Of a stretch of 30,704 nt of DNA, positions 23,670-30,704 are shown one piece after another. The notes beneath the pieces were generated by a model. The model searched no databases. It was not told the origin of the DNA and saw only the letters and a list, made by a program, of their open reading frames with translations. The position numbers and the translations under genes were made by a program. The DNA is from Hyphomonadaceae bacterium UBA4763 (GTDB taxonomy: Bacteria; Pseudomonadota; Alphaproteobacteria; Caulobacterales; Aquidulcibacteraceae). Where the stretch lies: contig DHHV01000134.1 of the NCBI GenBank assembly GCA_002403455.1, positions 20,697-51,400 on the forward strand. Reading direction: 5' to 3'. How positions within the stretch are numbered: the stretch's first letter is position 1; each line of letters opens with the position of its first letter.

Positions 23670-24537
23670 AGACGAAAGCGAACAGGAACAGCCAAACCAC
23701 GTCGACAAAATGCCAATACCAGGCCGCCGCTTCAAAGCCGAAATGCTTTTGCGGCGAAAAATGCCCGGCCTTCAGCCGCAACCAGCAGACCAACAAAAAC
23801 ACCGCGCCGATCAGCACATGCGCGCCGTGAAACCCGGTCGCCATGAAAAAGCCCGATCCATAGGCTTCCGCCGCCGGATTCCCGTAAAAATAATTCTCGT
23901 GCAGGATGTGGTAATATTCATAGCCCTGGACGCCCAGGAACACAAAGCCCAGCAATACCGTCAGCATCAGTCCGAGGTCCGCCTCGCGCCGATTGCCGGT
24001 CTGCAGGGCATGGTGCGCCCAGGTCACCGTCGTGCCCGACAACAACAAGATCAGCGTGTTGATCAGCGGCAGACCAAAGGCGTGCACCGGCTCAACGCCT
24101 TGCGGCGGAAAGGTCTTCCAGGAGGCTTGCACGTTTTCGTCCAGGAATTCGGTCGTGCGCAATTCATGGAACAGGCCGATATCAAAGAAAAACCAGAACC
24201 AGCCGACAAAGAACATCACTTCCGAAGCGATGAACAAGATCATGCCATACCGCAGGCCAAGTTCGACCACCGGCGTGTGATCACCCTTGTGCGATTCCTT
24301 GACGACATCGCCCCACCAGCCAATCATCGTCCAGCCGACCAGCACAAAACCCAGCAGGCTCAACCAAGGTTTGCCTTGACCCAGGAAGAAAAACAGCGGG
24401 CTTTTGTCGTCGAGCACAAAGCCCTTCATCAACACGACAAACCCAATTGCCAGGAAGAACAAGGCGATCGAGCCCAGCAACGGCCACGGGCTCGGTTCAA
24501 CCAGATGATAATCATGTTTTACGGCGCCGTCGGCCAT
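23653..24537 (-). CDS. coxC: Cytochrome c oxidase subunit III
   Basis: This 294-aa protein has seven membrane segments: 'HDYHLVEPSPWPLLGS' before helix 1, 'GMILFIASEVMFFVGWFW', 'GTTVTWAHHAL', 'GFHGAHVLIGAVFLLVCW' and the C-terminal 'WYWHFVDVVWLFLF'. It stabilises the aa3 oxidase core and binds lipid near the D pathway. It follows ctaG after a 132-nt gap, the largest inside the cox operon, so internal transcription starts are possible. No clear promoter was found there. It overlaps the DUF983 gene by 17 nt. Confidence 0.97.
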   Translation of the reverse strand: MADGAVKHDYHLVEPSPWPLLGSIALFFLAIGFVVLMKGFVLDDKSPLFFFLGQGKPWLSLLGFVLVGWTMIGWWGDVVKESHKGDHTPVVELGLRYGMILFIASEVMFFVGWFWFFFDIGLFHELRTTEFLDENVQASWKTFPPQGVEPVHAFGLPLINTLILLLSGTTVTWAHHALQTGNRREADLGLMLTVLLGFVFLGVQGYEYYHILHENYFYGNPAAEAYGSGFFMATGFHGAHVLIGAVFLLVCWLRLKAGHFSPQKHFGFEAAAWYWHFVDVVWLFLFAFVYVLFG

Positions 24538-24669
24538 GTTCGCCCCAATCCTGTTCCACTCAGTCGGTCTAAATCTTGCCGCGCCTGTTACTGTGATCCG
24601 GCGCCGCGGTAAAGCCGCGCAATGTTGCGCAAGCGCAGCAAAGCCGGCGCTTATCTGTTCGGCGCGCCG

Positions 24670-25221
24670 TCACGAGCTTTGCGCCCCTGGGCCTGCGGCG
24701 CTCCCCGCCCGATAATAGGTGTAAGAGAGCGTGATCGTCGAGATTTTATCCCCTCCCGGCGCTTTGACGATCTCCGGGTCGACAAAGAAAATCACCGGCA
24801 ATTCCACTGTCTCGCCCGGCGCAAAGGTCTGTTCCTGAAAGCAAAAACATTCGAGTTTTTGGAAAAACCCGCCCGCCTTGAACGGGGCGACATTATAAGC
24901 CGCAACCGCCTTGACCGGCGCGTCCGACAGATTGGTGACCTCGTAAAAGGCGAGACCCGTCTCGCCAATCCGTAAACGCTGCGCGCCTTGCCGCGGCGCA
25001 AAGCGCAGCGGGGCGTCCGCCGCGACATTGGCGTCAAACCGGACAATGACTTCCTGGTCGAGCACCCGGGTCGAGATGGTTTGCGCCCGCTGCGTCGTGC
25101 CGCCATAGCCGGTTACGCGGCAGAACGTGTCGTATAACGGCTTTGCCGCAAAGCCGAGCCCCAGCATGGCGATCGGCGCGAGGGCGACGACGCCCGCTAA
25201 TCTGACGCCCGAGAGTTTCAT
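24670..25221 (-). CDS. ctaG: Cytochrome c oxidase assembly protein CtaG/Cox11
   Basis: This 183-aa protein has one N-terminal membrane helix (about 6-24), then 'AAKPLYDTFCRVTGYGGTTQ', and a periplasmic Ig-like domain with the copper motif CFCF (Cys125, Cys127). Cox11 delivers copper to the CuB site of CoxA. The ATG at 25221 overlaps the previous stop as ATGA; the longer open frame upstream is only overlap with coxF and ctaB. Length and motifs are standard. Confidence 0.95.
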   Translation of the reverse strand: MKLSGVRLAGVVALAPIAMLGLGFAAKPLYDTFCRVTGYGGTTQRAQTISTRVLDQEVIVRFDANVAADAPLRFAPRQGAQRLRIGETGLAFYEVTNLSDAPVKAVAAYNVAPFKAGGFFQKLECFCFQEQTFAPGETVELPVIFFVDPEIVKAPGGDKISTITLSYTYYRAGSAAGPGAQSS

Positions 25222-25412
25222 GGCGCCGGGCTCGCCGACGCGGCGCTTTGGGCTTTGTCGAGCGCGGCGCGCGTGCGGATGTTCTCCTGCAAGCGCACCA
25301 TGGTGATCGCGAAAATCACCGCGACAAAGCCAAGCAGCGCCACAGCCAAAGCCCAATTGCGTCGACCGCGCGCGGCTTGCGCTTTCGCCGACACTTGCGG
25401 TTCCGCGCTCAT
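25218..25412 (-). CDS. coxF: CoxF-like small membrane protein
   Basis: This 64-aa protein has a single membrane helix (about 19-39, 'NWALAVALLGFVAVIFAITMV') followed by 'RLQENIRTRAA' and a short Ala-rich tail. Small proteins of this kind sit between ctaB and ctaG in alphaproteobacterial cox operons. It overlaps ctaB and ctaG by 4 nt each (ATGA at both ends), which supports it as a real gene despite its size. The role in oxidase assembly is inferred from position. Confidence 0.85.
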   Translation of the reverse strand: MSAEPQVSAKAQAARGRRNWALAVALLGFVAVIFAITMVRLQENIRTRAALDKAQSAASASPAP

Positions 25413-26395
25413 CCGCCCCACCCAAAGGGCAAAGCAATTGTGCGATAACCGCCAAAGCCGTGCTCGACCAACAAAGCGGCGAACAACGCAAACAGATAGA
25501 GAATCGAAAACGCAAAAAGGTCCCGAGCCGGCCGCGCTTCCGGGCCGGCCGCGTAAAGTCCCTTGGCCTCGTCCACGACATCGCCAGCGGTTGAGCGGGC
25601 CAGGCGCACAGCGCCCGCGACGAATAACAAGCCCAAAACAGCTGCGGTAACCAGGTACAGCACGCCGCCTAAGCCGGTAAAGGTAGGCGCAACGCCAATT
25701 ACCGCCAGAGCGATCGAATAGACCAAGATTTGCTTGCGCGTTACGGCCGCGCCTTGCGTCGCCGGCAACATCGGCACGCCGACCTTGGCGTAATCCTTGG
25801 CGATATACAGCGCCAGCGCCCAAAAATGCGGCGGCGTCCACACAAAGATGATGGCGACCAACAAAAGCGGGTCGAGCGACAAGCTGCCCGTCGCCGCCGC
25901 CCAGGCAATCGCCGGGGGGAGCGCTCCGGCAAGCCCGCCCCAGACGATATTCTGATCGGTGCGGCGCTTCATCCACATGGAATAGGCAACCGCGTAAAAG
26001 ACAATGGTGAAGGCCAACAAGCCCGCCGCCAGATAATTGGCGCTGAGCGCCAGGCCCAATACGCTAAACATTGCCAACACCGCGCCAAAGCCAAACGCAT
26101 CGGCCGGCGCAATCGCGCCGCGCGCGGTGGGTCGCATCCGCGTCCGCTTCATCTGCGCGTCAATGTCGGCGTCAACCGCCATGTTGAGCGCGCCGGACGC
26201 GCCGGCCCCCAGGGCGATCATCAGAAGACTGATCAATGCCCGCAAGGGGTGCATGTCGACGGGGGCCGCCGCCATGCCGACAATCGCCGTAAATACGACC
26301 AGCGACATCACGCGCGGCTTCATCAACGCCAGGTAATCACGCGGCTCGGCGAGCGCGGTGGGGGACGCTGTTGAAGAAAGCGCAAGGTCAGTCAT
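25409..26395 (-). CDS. ctaB: Protoheme IX farnesyltransferase (heme O synthase)
   Basis: This 328-aa integral membrane prenyltransferase farnesylates heme b to heme O, the precursor of heme A. It has the UbiA-type N71-D75-D79 motif in 'NMAVDADIDAQMKRTRMRPT', many hydrophobic helices and the second motif 'YAVAYSMWMKRRTDQNIVWGG'-like segment. The ATG at 26395 gives the expected start 'MTDLALSS'; a TTG eight codons upstream is less likely. The ribosome site is weak. It lies 38 nt after coxA and is coupled to coxF. Confidence 0.97.
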   Translation of the reverse strand: MTDLALSSTASPTALAEPRDYLALMKPRVMSLVVFTAIVGMAAAPVDMHPLRALISLLMIALGAGASGALNMAVDADIDAQMKRTRMRPTARGAIAPADAFGFGAVLAMFSVLGLALSANYLAAGLLAFTIVFYAVAYSMWMKRRTDQNIVWGGLAGALPPAIAWAAATGSLSLDPLLLVAIIFVWTPPHFWALALYIAKDYAKVGVPMLPATQGAAVTRKQILVYSIALAVIGVAPTFTGLGGVLYLVTAAVLGLLFVAGAVRLARSTAGDVVDEAKGLYAAGPEARPARDLFAFSILYLFALFAALLVEHGFGGYRTIALPFGWGG

Positions 26396-26433
26396 AAATA
26401 ATCGCGATGATGGCAACAAAACGGAACGAACGC

Positions 26434-28098
26434 TCAGTGACCGGCTTCAGCCTTGATCCGCGGTAATTCATTGAATTGGTGGAAGGGCGGCGGCGACGGC
26501 AAAATCCATTCGAGCGTTGTTGCGCCTTCGCCCCAATAATTCTCGCCGACTTTGCGCCGCACCAGAAAAGCTTCCGCCACCATGATCAAGAAGAACAGCG
26601 TTCCGACGGCCGCGATCGCGTAGCCAATGCTGGAGATATTGTTCCAATAGGCAAAGGCGTCGGGGTAATCGACATACCGGCGCGGCATGCCGTTCAGCCC
26701 CAAGAAATGCTGCGGGAAGAAGATCAAATTGACGCCGATAAACGTCGTCCAAAAATGCAACCCGCCCAACAAGGGATTATATTGCACGCCCGACATCTTG
26801 CCGAACCAGTAATAAAACCCGGAGAAGATCGCAAAGACGGCGCCGAGCGACAGCACATAGTGGAAATGCGCCACCACATAATAGGTGTCGTGCAAAGCGG
26901 TATCGACGCCGGCATTGGCGAGCACAACGCCCGTCACCCCACCAACAGTGAACAGGAAGATAAATCCAAGCGCGAACAGCATCGGCACAGTGAAGCGCAT
27001 CGACCCGCCCCACATCGTCGCAATCCAGGAGAAAATCTTGATGCCGGTCGGCACCGCGATCACCATGGTCGCCGCCACGAAATAGGCCTTCAGGTCCACA
27101 TCCATGCCGACCGTATACATGTGGTGCGCCCACACGATGAAGCCGACAAAGCCGATCGCCACCATGGCGTAGGCCATGCCCAAATAACCAAAAATCGGCT
27201 TATTGGAGAAGGTCGAAACAACATGGCTGATAATGCCAAAGCCAGGCAAGATCAGGATGTAGACTTCCGGGTGCCCAAAGAACCAGAACAAATGCTGGAA
27301 CAGGATCGGATCGCCGCCGGCGGCCGGGTCAAAGAACGAGGTCTGAAAATTGCGGTCGGTCAGCAACATCGTCAGCGCCGCCGCCAGGACCGGCAAAGAC
27401 AACAGCAACAACCACGCCGTCACGAATACCGACCAGGCAAACAGCGGCATGCGGTGGAACGTCATGCCCGGCGCGCGCATATTGAAGATCGTCACGATGA
27501 AATTGATCGCGCCCAAGATCGAGCTGATCCCGGCGACGTGCAGTGACAAGATGACCAAGTCCATCGACGGGCCTGTATGCCCCGTCGTCGACAAGGGCGG
27601 ATAGAGCACCCACCCGCCGCCAAAGCCTTTTTCCGACCCTGCCCCCGGCACAAACATCGACAGCATCAACAGCGCGAACGAGGTCGGCAGCAGCCAGAAC
27701 GAAATATTGTTCATGCGCGGGAAAGCCATGTCGGGCGCGCCCAACATGATCGGTACAAACCAATTGCCAAAACCGCCAATCAGCGCCGGCATCACCATGA
27801 AGAAGATCATCACCAGTCCATGCATGGTGACGATGACGTTGTAATTATGCGGGTTGCCGAAATTGAACGGCACGCCAAACACCAGCACGTCTTCGCCGGA
27901 GAAGACTTGCAGGCCAGGCGCCGCCAATTCCCAGCGGATCAGACCAGACATCACCCCGCCAATGATCCCCGCGATAATCGCGAAGATCAAATACATCGTA
28001 CCGATGTCTTTATGATTGGTCGAAAACAACCAGCGCGTCGGGTTGTAAAGGCTGGGACGGTGATCGCCGTGGTCCTCGGCGGCGTGAGCGTGGGCCAT
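26434..28098 (-). CDS. coxA: Cytochrome c oxidase subunit I (aa3 type)
   Basis: This 554-aa, 12-helix subunit reduces O2 and pumps protons. Heme a ligands are His93 and His413, and heme a3 His411. CuB is bound by His276 with the cross-linked Tyr280 (HPEVY) and by His325-His326. Glu278 of the D channel and Lys354 of the K channel are present, so it is an A1-type oxidase. ATG at 28098 is preferred over a TTG two codons upstream because GAGGGA lies 7-8 nt before it. It begins 19 nt after coxB. Confidence 0.99.
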   Translation of the reverse strand: MAHAHAAEDHGDHRPSLYNPTRWLFSTNHKDIGTMYLIFAIIAGIIGGVMSGLIRWELAAPGLQVFSGEDVLVFGVPFNFGNPHNYNVIVTMHGLVMIFFMVMPALIGGFGNWFVPIMLGAPDMAFPRMNNISFWLLPTSFALLMLSMFVPGAGSEKGFGGGWVLYPPLSTTGHTGPSMDLVILSLHVAGISSILGAINFIVTIFNMRAPGMTFHRMPLFAWSVFVTAWLLLLSLPVLAAALTMLLTDRNFQTSFFDPAAGGDPILFQHLFWFFGHPEVYILILPGFGIISHVVSTFSNKPIFGYLGMAYAMVAIGFVGFIVWAHHMYTVGMDVDLKAYFVAATMVIAVPTGIKIFSWIATMWGGSMRFTVPMLFALGFIFLFTVGGVTGVVLANAGVDTALHDTYYVVAHFHYVLSLGAVFAIFSGFYYWFGKMSGVQYNPLLGGLHFWTTFIGVNLIFFPQHFLGLNGMPRRYVDYPDAFAYWNNISSIGYAIAAVGTLFFLIMVAEAFLVRRKVGENYWGEGATTLEWILPSPPPFHQFNELPRIKAEAGH

Positions 28099-28117
28099 CT
28101 TCAATTTCCCTCAACGA

Positions 28118-28999
28118 TTATTGCGCAGACGCGAAAATGGGGGCGGTTTGCGGCGCCGCCGCAATTCCATAGGCGGCTTGCTGTTGCGCCACCCAAGCAT
28201 TGAACTCAGGCTCCGGCAGCGCGCGGACATGGATCGGCATGTAAGCGTGGCGAATCCCGCAAATTTCCGAACATTGACCGTGATAATCACCCGGCTGATC
28301 GACCTTGAACCAGGTCACGTTCAACCGGCCCGGAATGGCGTCCATTTTCACGCCGAACGCCGGCAAGGCCCAGGAATGGATGACGCCAGTCGGCGACGAC
28401 GTCACTTGTAATTGCACGACTTTTCCGACCGGAACAACCATTGGGTTGTCGACCGCGAACAATTTCGGCACGCCGTCAGGGCCGGCAATCGGGTTCGGAG
28501 CGCCCGACGGAAGCGGATCGCCTTCCAGCAGCAGGCTCGAAAACTCAAAGCCGCCATGGTCCGGATAGACATAATCCCAATACCAGGTCTGCCCGACCGT
28601 TTTGATGGTCAAATCTGGTTCCGGTATGACGTCTTGCTTATACAACAATTGAAATGACGGCACCGAGATAAAGACCAGGATAAGCGCCGGCACGACCGTC
28701 CAGACAATTTCGACCAAGACGTTATGGCTGAACTTGCGCGGCGCCGGGTTCATCTTCCGATTATAGCGAATGATTACCCATAACAGCAGCGCAAGCACCA
28801 AAGCGGTGATCAACGTGATGATCACGAGAAGCACGTTGTGCAGCGTCGTGACATCGCGCATCACTTCGGTCGCCGCGGGTTGAAACCCAATGCCGCGATC
28901 TTGCGGGAGCGCCGCAACAGCCGCGCTAGCGGCTAAACCGGCGCCGACGCTGCCCAAAAAACCTGCTTTCAGCCAATTTCCCCAGCGCATTCCTGCCAC
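28118..28999 (-). CDS. coxB: Cytochrome c oxidase subunit II
   Basis: This 293-aa subunit takes electrons from cytochrome c at CuA. It has a signal-like N-terminus, two membrane helices (about 55-77 and 94-117) and a periplasmic cupredoxin domain with CuA ligands His208, Cys243, Glu245, Cys247, His251 and Met254 in 'CSEICGIRHAYMPI'. GTG at 28999 is chosen as start because GGAGG lies 8 nt upstream; ATG at 28990 is the alternative. It is the first gene of the cox operon. No fused cytochrome c domain is present. Confidence 0.97.
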   Translation of the reverse strand: MAGMRWGNWLKAGFLGSVGAGLAASAAVAALPQDRGIGFQPAATEVMRDVTTLHNVLLVIITLITALVLALLLWVIIRYNRKMNPAPRKFSHNVLVEIVWTVVPALILVFISVPSFQLLYKQDVIPEPDLTIKTVGQTWYWDYVYPDHGGFEFSSLLLEGDPLPSGAPNPIAGPDGVPKLFAVDNPMVVPVGKVVQLQVTSSPTGVIHSWALPAFGVKMDAIPGRLNVTWFKVDQPGDYHGQCSEICGIRHAYMPIHVRALPEPEFNAWVAQQQAAYGIAAAPQTAPIFASAQ

Positions 29000-29070
29000 T
29001 TTTAGGTCCTCCAACGGACAAAAACTCCCACAATCATAGATAGACCGCGCAAAACGCCCGTCATCCTGGG

Positions 29071-29083
29071 TGACGCTGCGTCA
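29071..29083. promoter_or_regulatory. Perfect 13-bp palindrome upstream of coxB
   Basis: TGACGCTGCGTCA is a perfect inverted repeat with 6-bp arms and one central base, about 72 nt upstream of the coxB GTG. On the minus strand TTGACG, a possible -35, overlaps it. It does not match the FNR/CRP box spacing. A candidate operator for the cox operon. Confidence 0.35.
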
Positions 29084-29175
29084 AGGGAGAATCTGCCAAA
29101 TTCCGTGCGGGCCTTAGGCCGATTACGCACGCGCCGCAAGCAAAACCGGCAAAACGCGCGCGATTTCGCCTTGTG

Positions 29176-29826
29176 TCAGCTGCGCTCTTGCGCAGCGATC
29201 CAGTTGCGCGCCTCAGCAGCCAGCGGATGGGTCGGATCAACGCGCAGCCGCGTGATCCCATCCGCGCCAAATCGCCGCAGCGCTTGCGCAAAACTTTCCC
29301 TCGGCAACGCAGAAAAAACGGCGTCATAGCCAAAAGCTTCGCCCGCCACCGCGACGAACGGAAATCCGGTGCGGCACAGCGTAAAAAACCCGACATTCAG
29401 GGCGATCGCTTCGGCTTCGCGCAGGCCAAATTCCACCAATAATCCCGCATCGATCAACCGGCGCGCGCCCCCCGCCCCATGCGGATGCGGATCGGCGCAA
29501 GCGATCACCACGCGGGACAATTGGGCGGCGATCAGCCGATCGGCGCAGGCAATTTCCCCTGGAACGCTGCGCGTGGCGCACGGCTCCAGCGTCACAAACG
29601 CCTCTGCGCCAGCCGCCGCCGGCCCGGCCGCCGACAGGGCTAAAGCTTCCGCATGCGGGCGCCCGCCTTCGCCCGTTGCGGCGCAGGCGAGGATTTGGTC
29701 GCCTCTGGCGATCACGCAGCCAACGCTCGGATTAGGCGCGGTGCGCCCCAAACGGGCCGCGCTTTGCGCCAAGGCTAGGTCCATGAACGCGAAATCGCGC
29801 GCCGAAAACGCCGTTATCGGCGTCAT
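29176..29826 (-). CDS. RibD-like deaminase-domain protein without the reductase domain
   Basis: This 216-aa protein has the RibD N-terminal deaminase pattern 'DLALAQSAARLGRTAPNPSVGCVI' and 'GRPHAEALAL' with His58 and Glu60. It also has 'VTLEPC' Cys83 and a second Cys at 94, then a RibD-like linker 'LNVGFFTLCRTGFPFV'. Zinc Cys residues in RibD are separated by eight residues in a CSHxGRTPPC loop; here ten residues separate them and the loop is different. The reductase domain (about 150 residues) is missing and replaced by a short unrelated-looking tail. It overlaps gpmA by 4 nt. It may be a deaminase of altered specificity; a complete ribD may exist elsewhere. Confidence 0.85.
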   Translation of the reverse strand: MTPITAFSARDFAFMDLALAQSAARLGRTAPNPSVGCVIARGDQILACAATGEGGRPHAEALALSAAGPAAAGAEAFVTLEPCATRSVPGEIACADRLIAAQLSRVVIACADPHPHGAGGARRLIDAGLLVEFGLREAEAIALNVGFFTLCRTGFPFVAVAGEAFGYDAVFSALPRESFAQALRRFGADGITRLRVDPTHPLAAEARNWIAAQERS

Positions 29827-30551
29827 GTCCGCGGCAAATCAGGCAGACTTTGCGCCCGATTGGCGTCCAAATAGCGCGCCGAAAGCGGTTTCAAGGCCGC
29901 ATTCAGCGTCAAAACGAGCGGGTTTCCGGTCGGAATCTCGACTTTAACGATCGATTCCGGCGTCAAATCGAACAATTCCTTGACCAAAGCGCGCAGCGAA
30001 TTGCCATGCGCGGCGATCAGAATGCGCTCATTGGCGCGCAAACGCGGCGCAATGGCGGCGTTCCAGACCGGCAAAACGCGCGCCAGCGTGGTCGACAGCG
30101 ATTCGGTTAGCGGCAAATCGGCGGGCGAGATGGCGCGATAACGGCGATCTTTGCGTGTATCAAAGGCCGAGTCCGGCTCAATCGGCGGCGGCGCAATATC
30201 ATAGGATCGGCGCCAGATCAGCACTTGCTCATCGCCATGTTTGGCGCGGGTTTCGGTCTTGTTGAGGCCGGTTAAGGCGCCGTAATGTCGCTCGTTCAGG
30301 CGCCAATGCTTTTCCACCGGCAGCCAAGCCTGCTCCGCCGCCGCCAAAGCGAGCCACAGAGTGCGGATCGCGCGCGTTTGCAGCGAGGTGAAAGCATAAT
30401 CAAATTGCAGATTTTCGGCCGCCATGGCCGCGCCAGCGGCGCGGGCTTCGGCCTCGCCTTGCGCCGTCAAGTCAACGTCAACCCAACCGGTAAATCGATC
30501 CGCGAGATTCCAGGCGCTTTGACCATGCCGCAAGAGAACCAATGTTGTCAT
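29823..30551 (-). CDS. gpmA: 2,3-bisphosphoglycerate-dependent phosphoglycerate mutase
   Basis: This 242-aa glycolytic enzyme interconverts 3- and 2-phosphoglycerate through phospho-His9 in 'LLRHGQSAWN'. Arg60, Glu87 in 'NERHYGALTG' and His182 in 'AHGNSLRALVKE' complete the site. The length fits the dPGM family. It follows folB by 41 nt and overlaps the RibD-like gene by 4 nt, so the three are probably one transcription unit. Confidence 0.96.
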   Translation of the reverse strand: MTTLVLLRHGQSAWNLADRFTGWVDVDLTAQGEAEARAAGAAMAAENLQFDYAFTSLQTRAIRTLWLALAAAEQAWLPVEKHWRLNERHYGALTGLNKTETRAKHGDEQVLIWRRSYDIAPPPIEPDSAFDTRKDRRYRAISPADLPLTESLSTTLARVLPVWNAAIAPRLRANERILIAAHGNSLRALVKELFDLTPESIVKVEIPTGNPLVLTLNAALKPLSARYLDANRAQSLPDLPRT

Positions 30552-30592
30552 GGAGAGTTTTTATCGCTAATAATCTGACAAGTGCATGGTAT

Positions 30593-30704
30593 TTAATCGC
30601 GCCGGCGAAATATTTCAACGCCGGCAAGTCTGGCGCCGGCGACGGCGTCTGGCTTTTCAATGCGGATTTTGGCCGCGATCACGCGTTCGTCTTCGAACAA
30701 GCCG
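30593..30704 (-). CDS. folB: Dihydroneopterin aldolase, C-terminal fragment (cut by window edge)
   Basis: The minus-strand frame entering at base 30704 encodes 36 residues ending in 'GVEIFRRRD' and then TAA. 'AAKIRIEKPDAVAGARLAGV' matches the C-terminal strand of FolB, where IEKP and GVEI are typical. FolB acts in folate synthesis. The rest of the gene lies beyond the window. The short length limits certainty. Confidence 0.75.
   Translation of the reverse strand, partial: GLFEDERVIAAKIRIEKPDAVAGARLAGVEIFRRRD

Noticed and set aside
23296..24612. 438-aa plus-strand open frame opposite coxC and DUF983
   Set aside because: It is an antisense shadow; both minus-strand genes are unmistakable.
25222..25581. 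Extended N-terminus for ctaG
   Set aside because: It overlaps coxF and ctaB out of frame; the ATG at 25221 forms a normal ATGA junction and gives the standard CtaG N-terminus.
25413..25976. Long minus-strand open frame upstream of coxF
   Set aside because: It runs inside ctaB in another frame, with Cys/Arg/Gly-rich low-quality protein; only the last 64 codons from the ATG at 25412 make a sensible protein.
26476..27546. 356-aa plus-strand open frame opposite coxA
   Set aside because: It is antisense to a highly conserved gene, rich in Arg/His/Gln and without domain features.
29179..29196. GCTGCGC/GCGCAGC hairpin at the end of the RibD-like gene as a terminator
   Set aside because: It lies within the last codons and no T-run follows on the transcript.
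30478..30660. 60-aa minus-strand frame at the right edge
   Set aside because: It overlaps the gpmA 5' end and the folB tail in the wrong frame; the FolB-like C-terminus in the neighbouring frame explains the region.

Overview
The window looks like chromosomal core DNA of an alphaproteobacterium with roughly 60 % GC. The gene set points there: a ydbH-ynbE-ydbL triad, a PleC/DivJ-type sensor kinase, and an aa3 oxidase locus ordered coxB-coxA-ctaB-coxF-ctaG-coxC-DUF983-SURF1. A Caulobacterales/Hyphomonadaceae-like or related lineage is my guess; order and genus cannot be fixed by eye. I see no insertion sequence, phage gene, CRISPR array, tRNA or rRNA. Most genes lie on the minus strand in tightly packed, often 4-nt-overlapping operons.

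Layout. Bases 1-2185 (+) hold the 3' part of ydbH, then ynbE and ydbL, an envelope lipid-transport set. Bases 2418-4443 (-) hold rplM-rpsI-argC behind a good sigma70-like promoter. Bases 4547-5700 hold an unknown lipoprotein gene (+) whose 3' end overlaps convergent ndk (-). A 377-bp spacer with two inverted repeats precedes a PleC-like sensor kinase (+, 6078-7943), whose 3' end overlaps the next operon. That minus-strand block (14348 down to 7903) reads SCP2-domain protein, alpha/beta hydrolase, glnE, EF-hand protein, ECF sigma factor, one-TM putative anti-sigma factor, periplasmic metal-sensor-like protein. Bases 16445-14529 (-) hold a Rid-family protein, a NUDIX hydrolase and cysE. Bases 18462-16520 (-) hold asd, an unknown lipoprotein and an unknown small protein. 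surE (+) is divergent from asd. Then follow (-) an antitoxin-tail-like 65-aa protein, an M16 peptidase, a PPOX-class flavoprotein and a fasciclin lipoprotein with a textbook terminator. Bases 28999-22682 (-) are the cytochrome oxidase operon. Bases 30704-29176 (-) hold the end of folB, gpmA and a divergent RibD-like deaminase.

How genes work together. The cox genes encode the three core subunits of the aa3 oxidase plus heme O synthesis (CtaB), CuB insertion (CtaG) and assembly (SURF1). The sigma/anti-sigma/metal-sensor trio matches the logic of CnrYXH-type envelope metal signalling, with a four-EF-hand secreted protein added. It is the best candidate in the window for an uncharacterised regulatory system. 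The rest is mostly housekeeping. The main oddities are enzymes whose signature residues have changed: a Rid protein without the active-site Arg, a NUDIX box with Glu replaced by Ser, and a RibD-type deaminase with an altered zinc loop and no reductase domain. All assignments come from reading the sequence; no database search was run.
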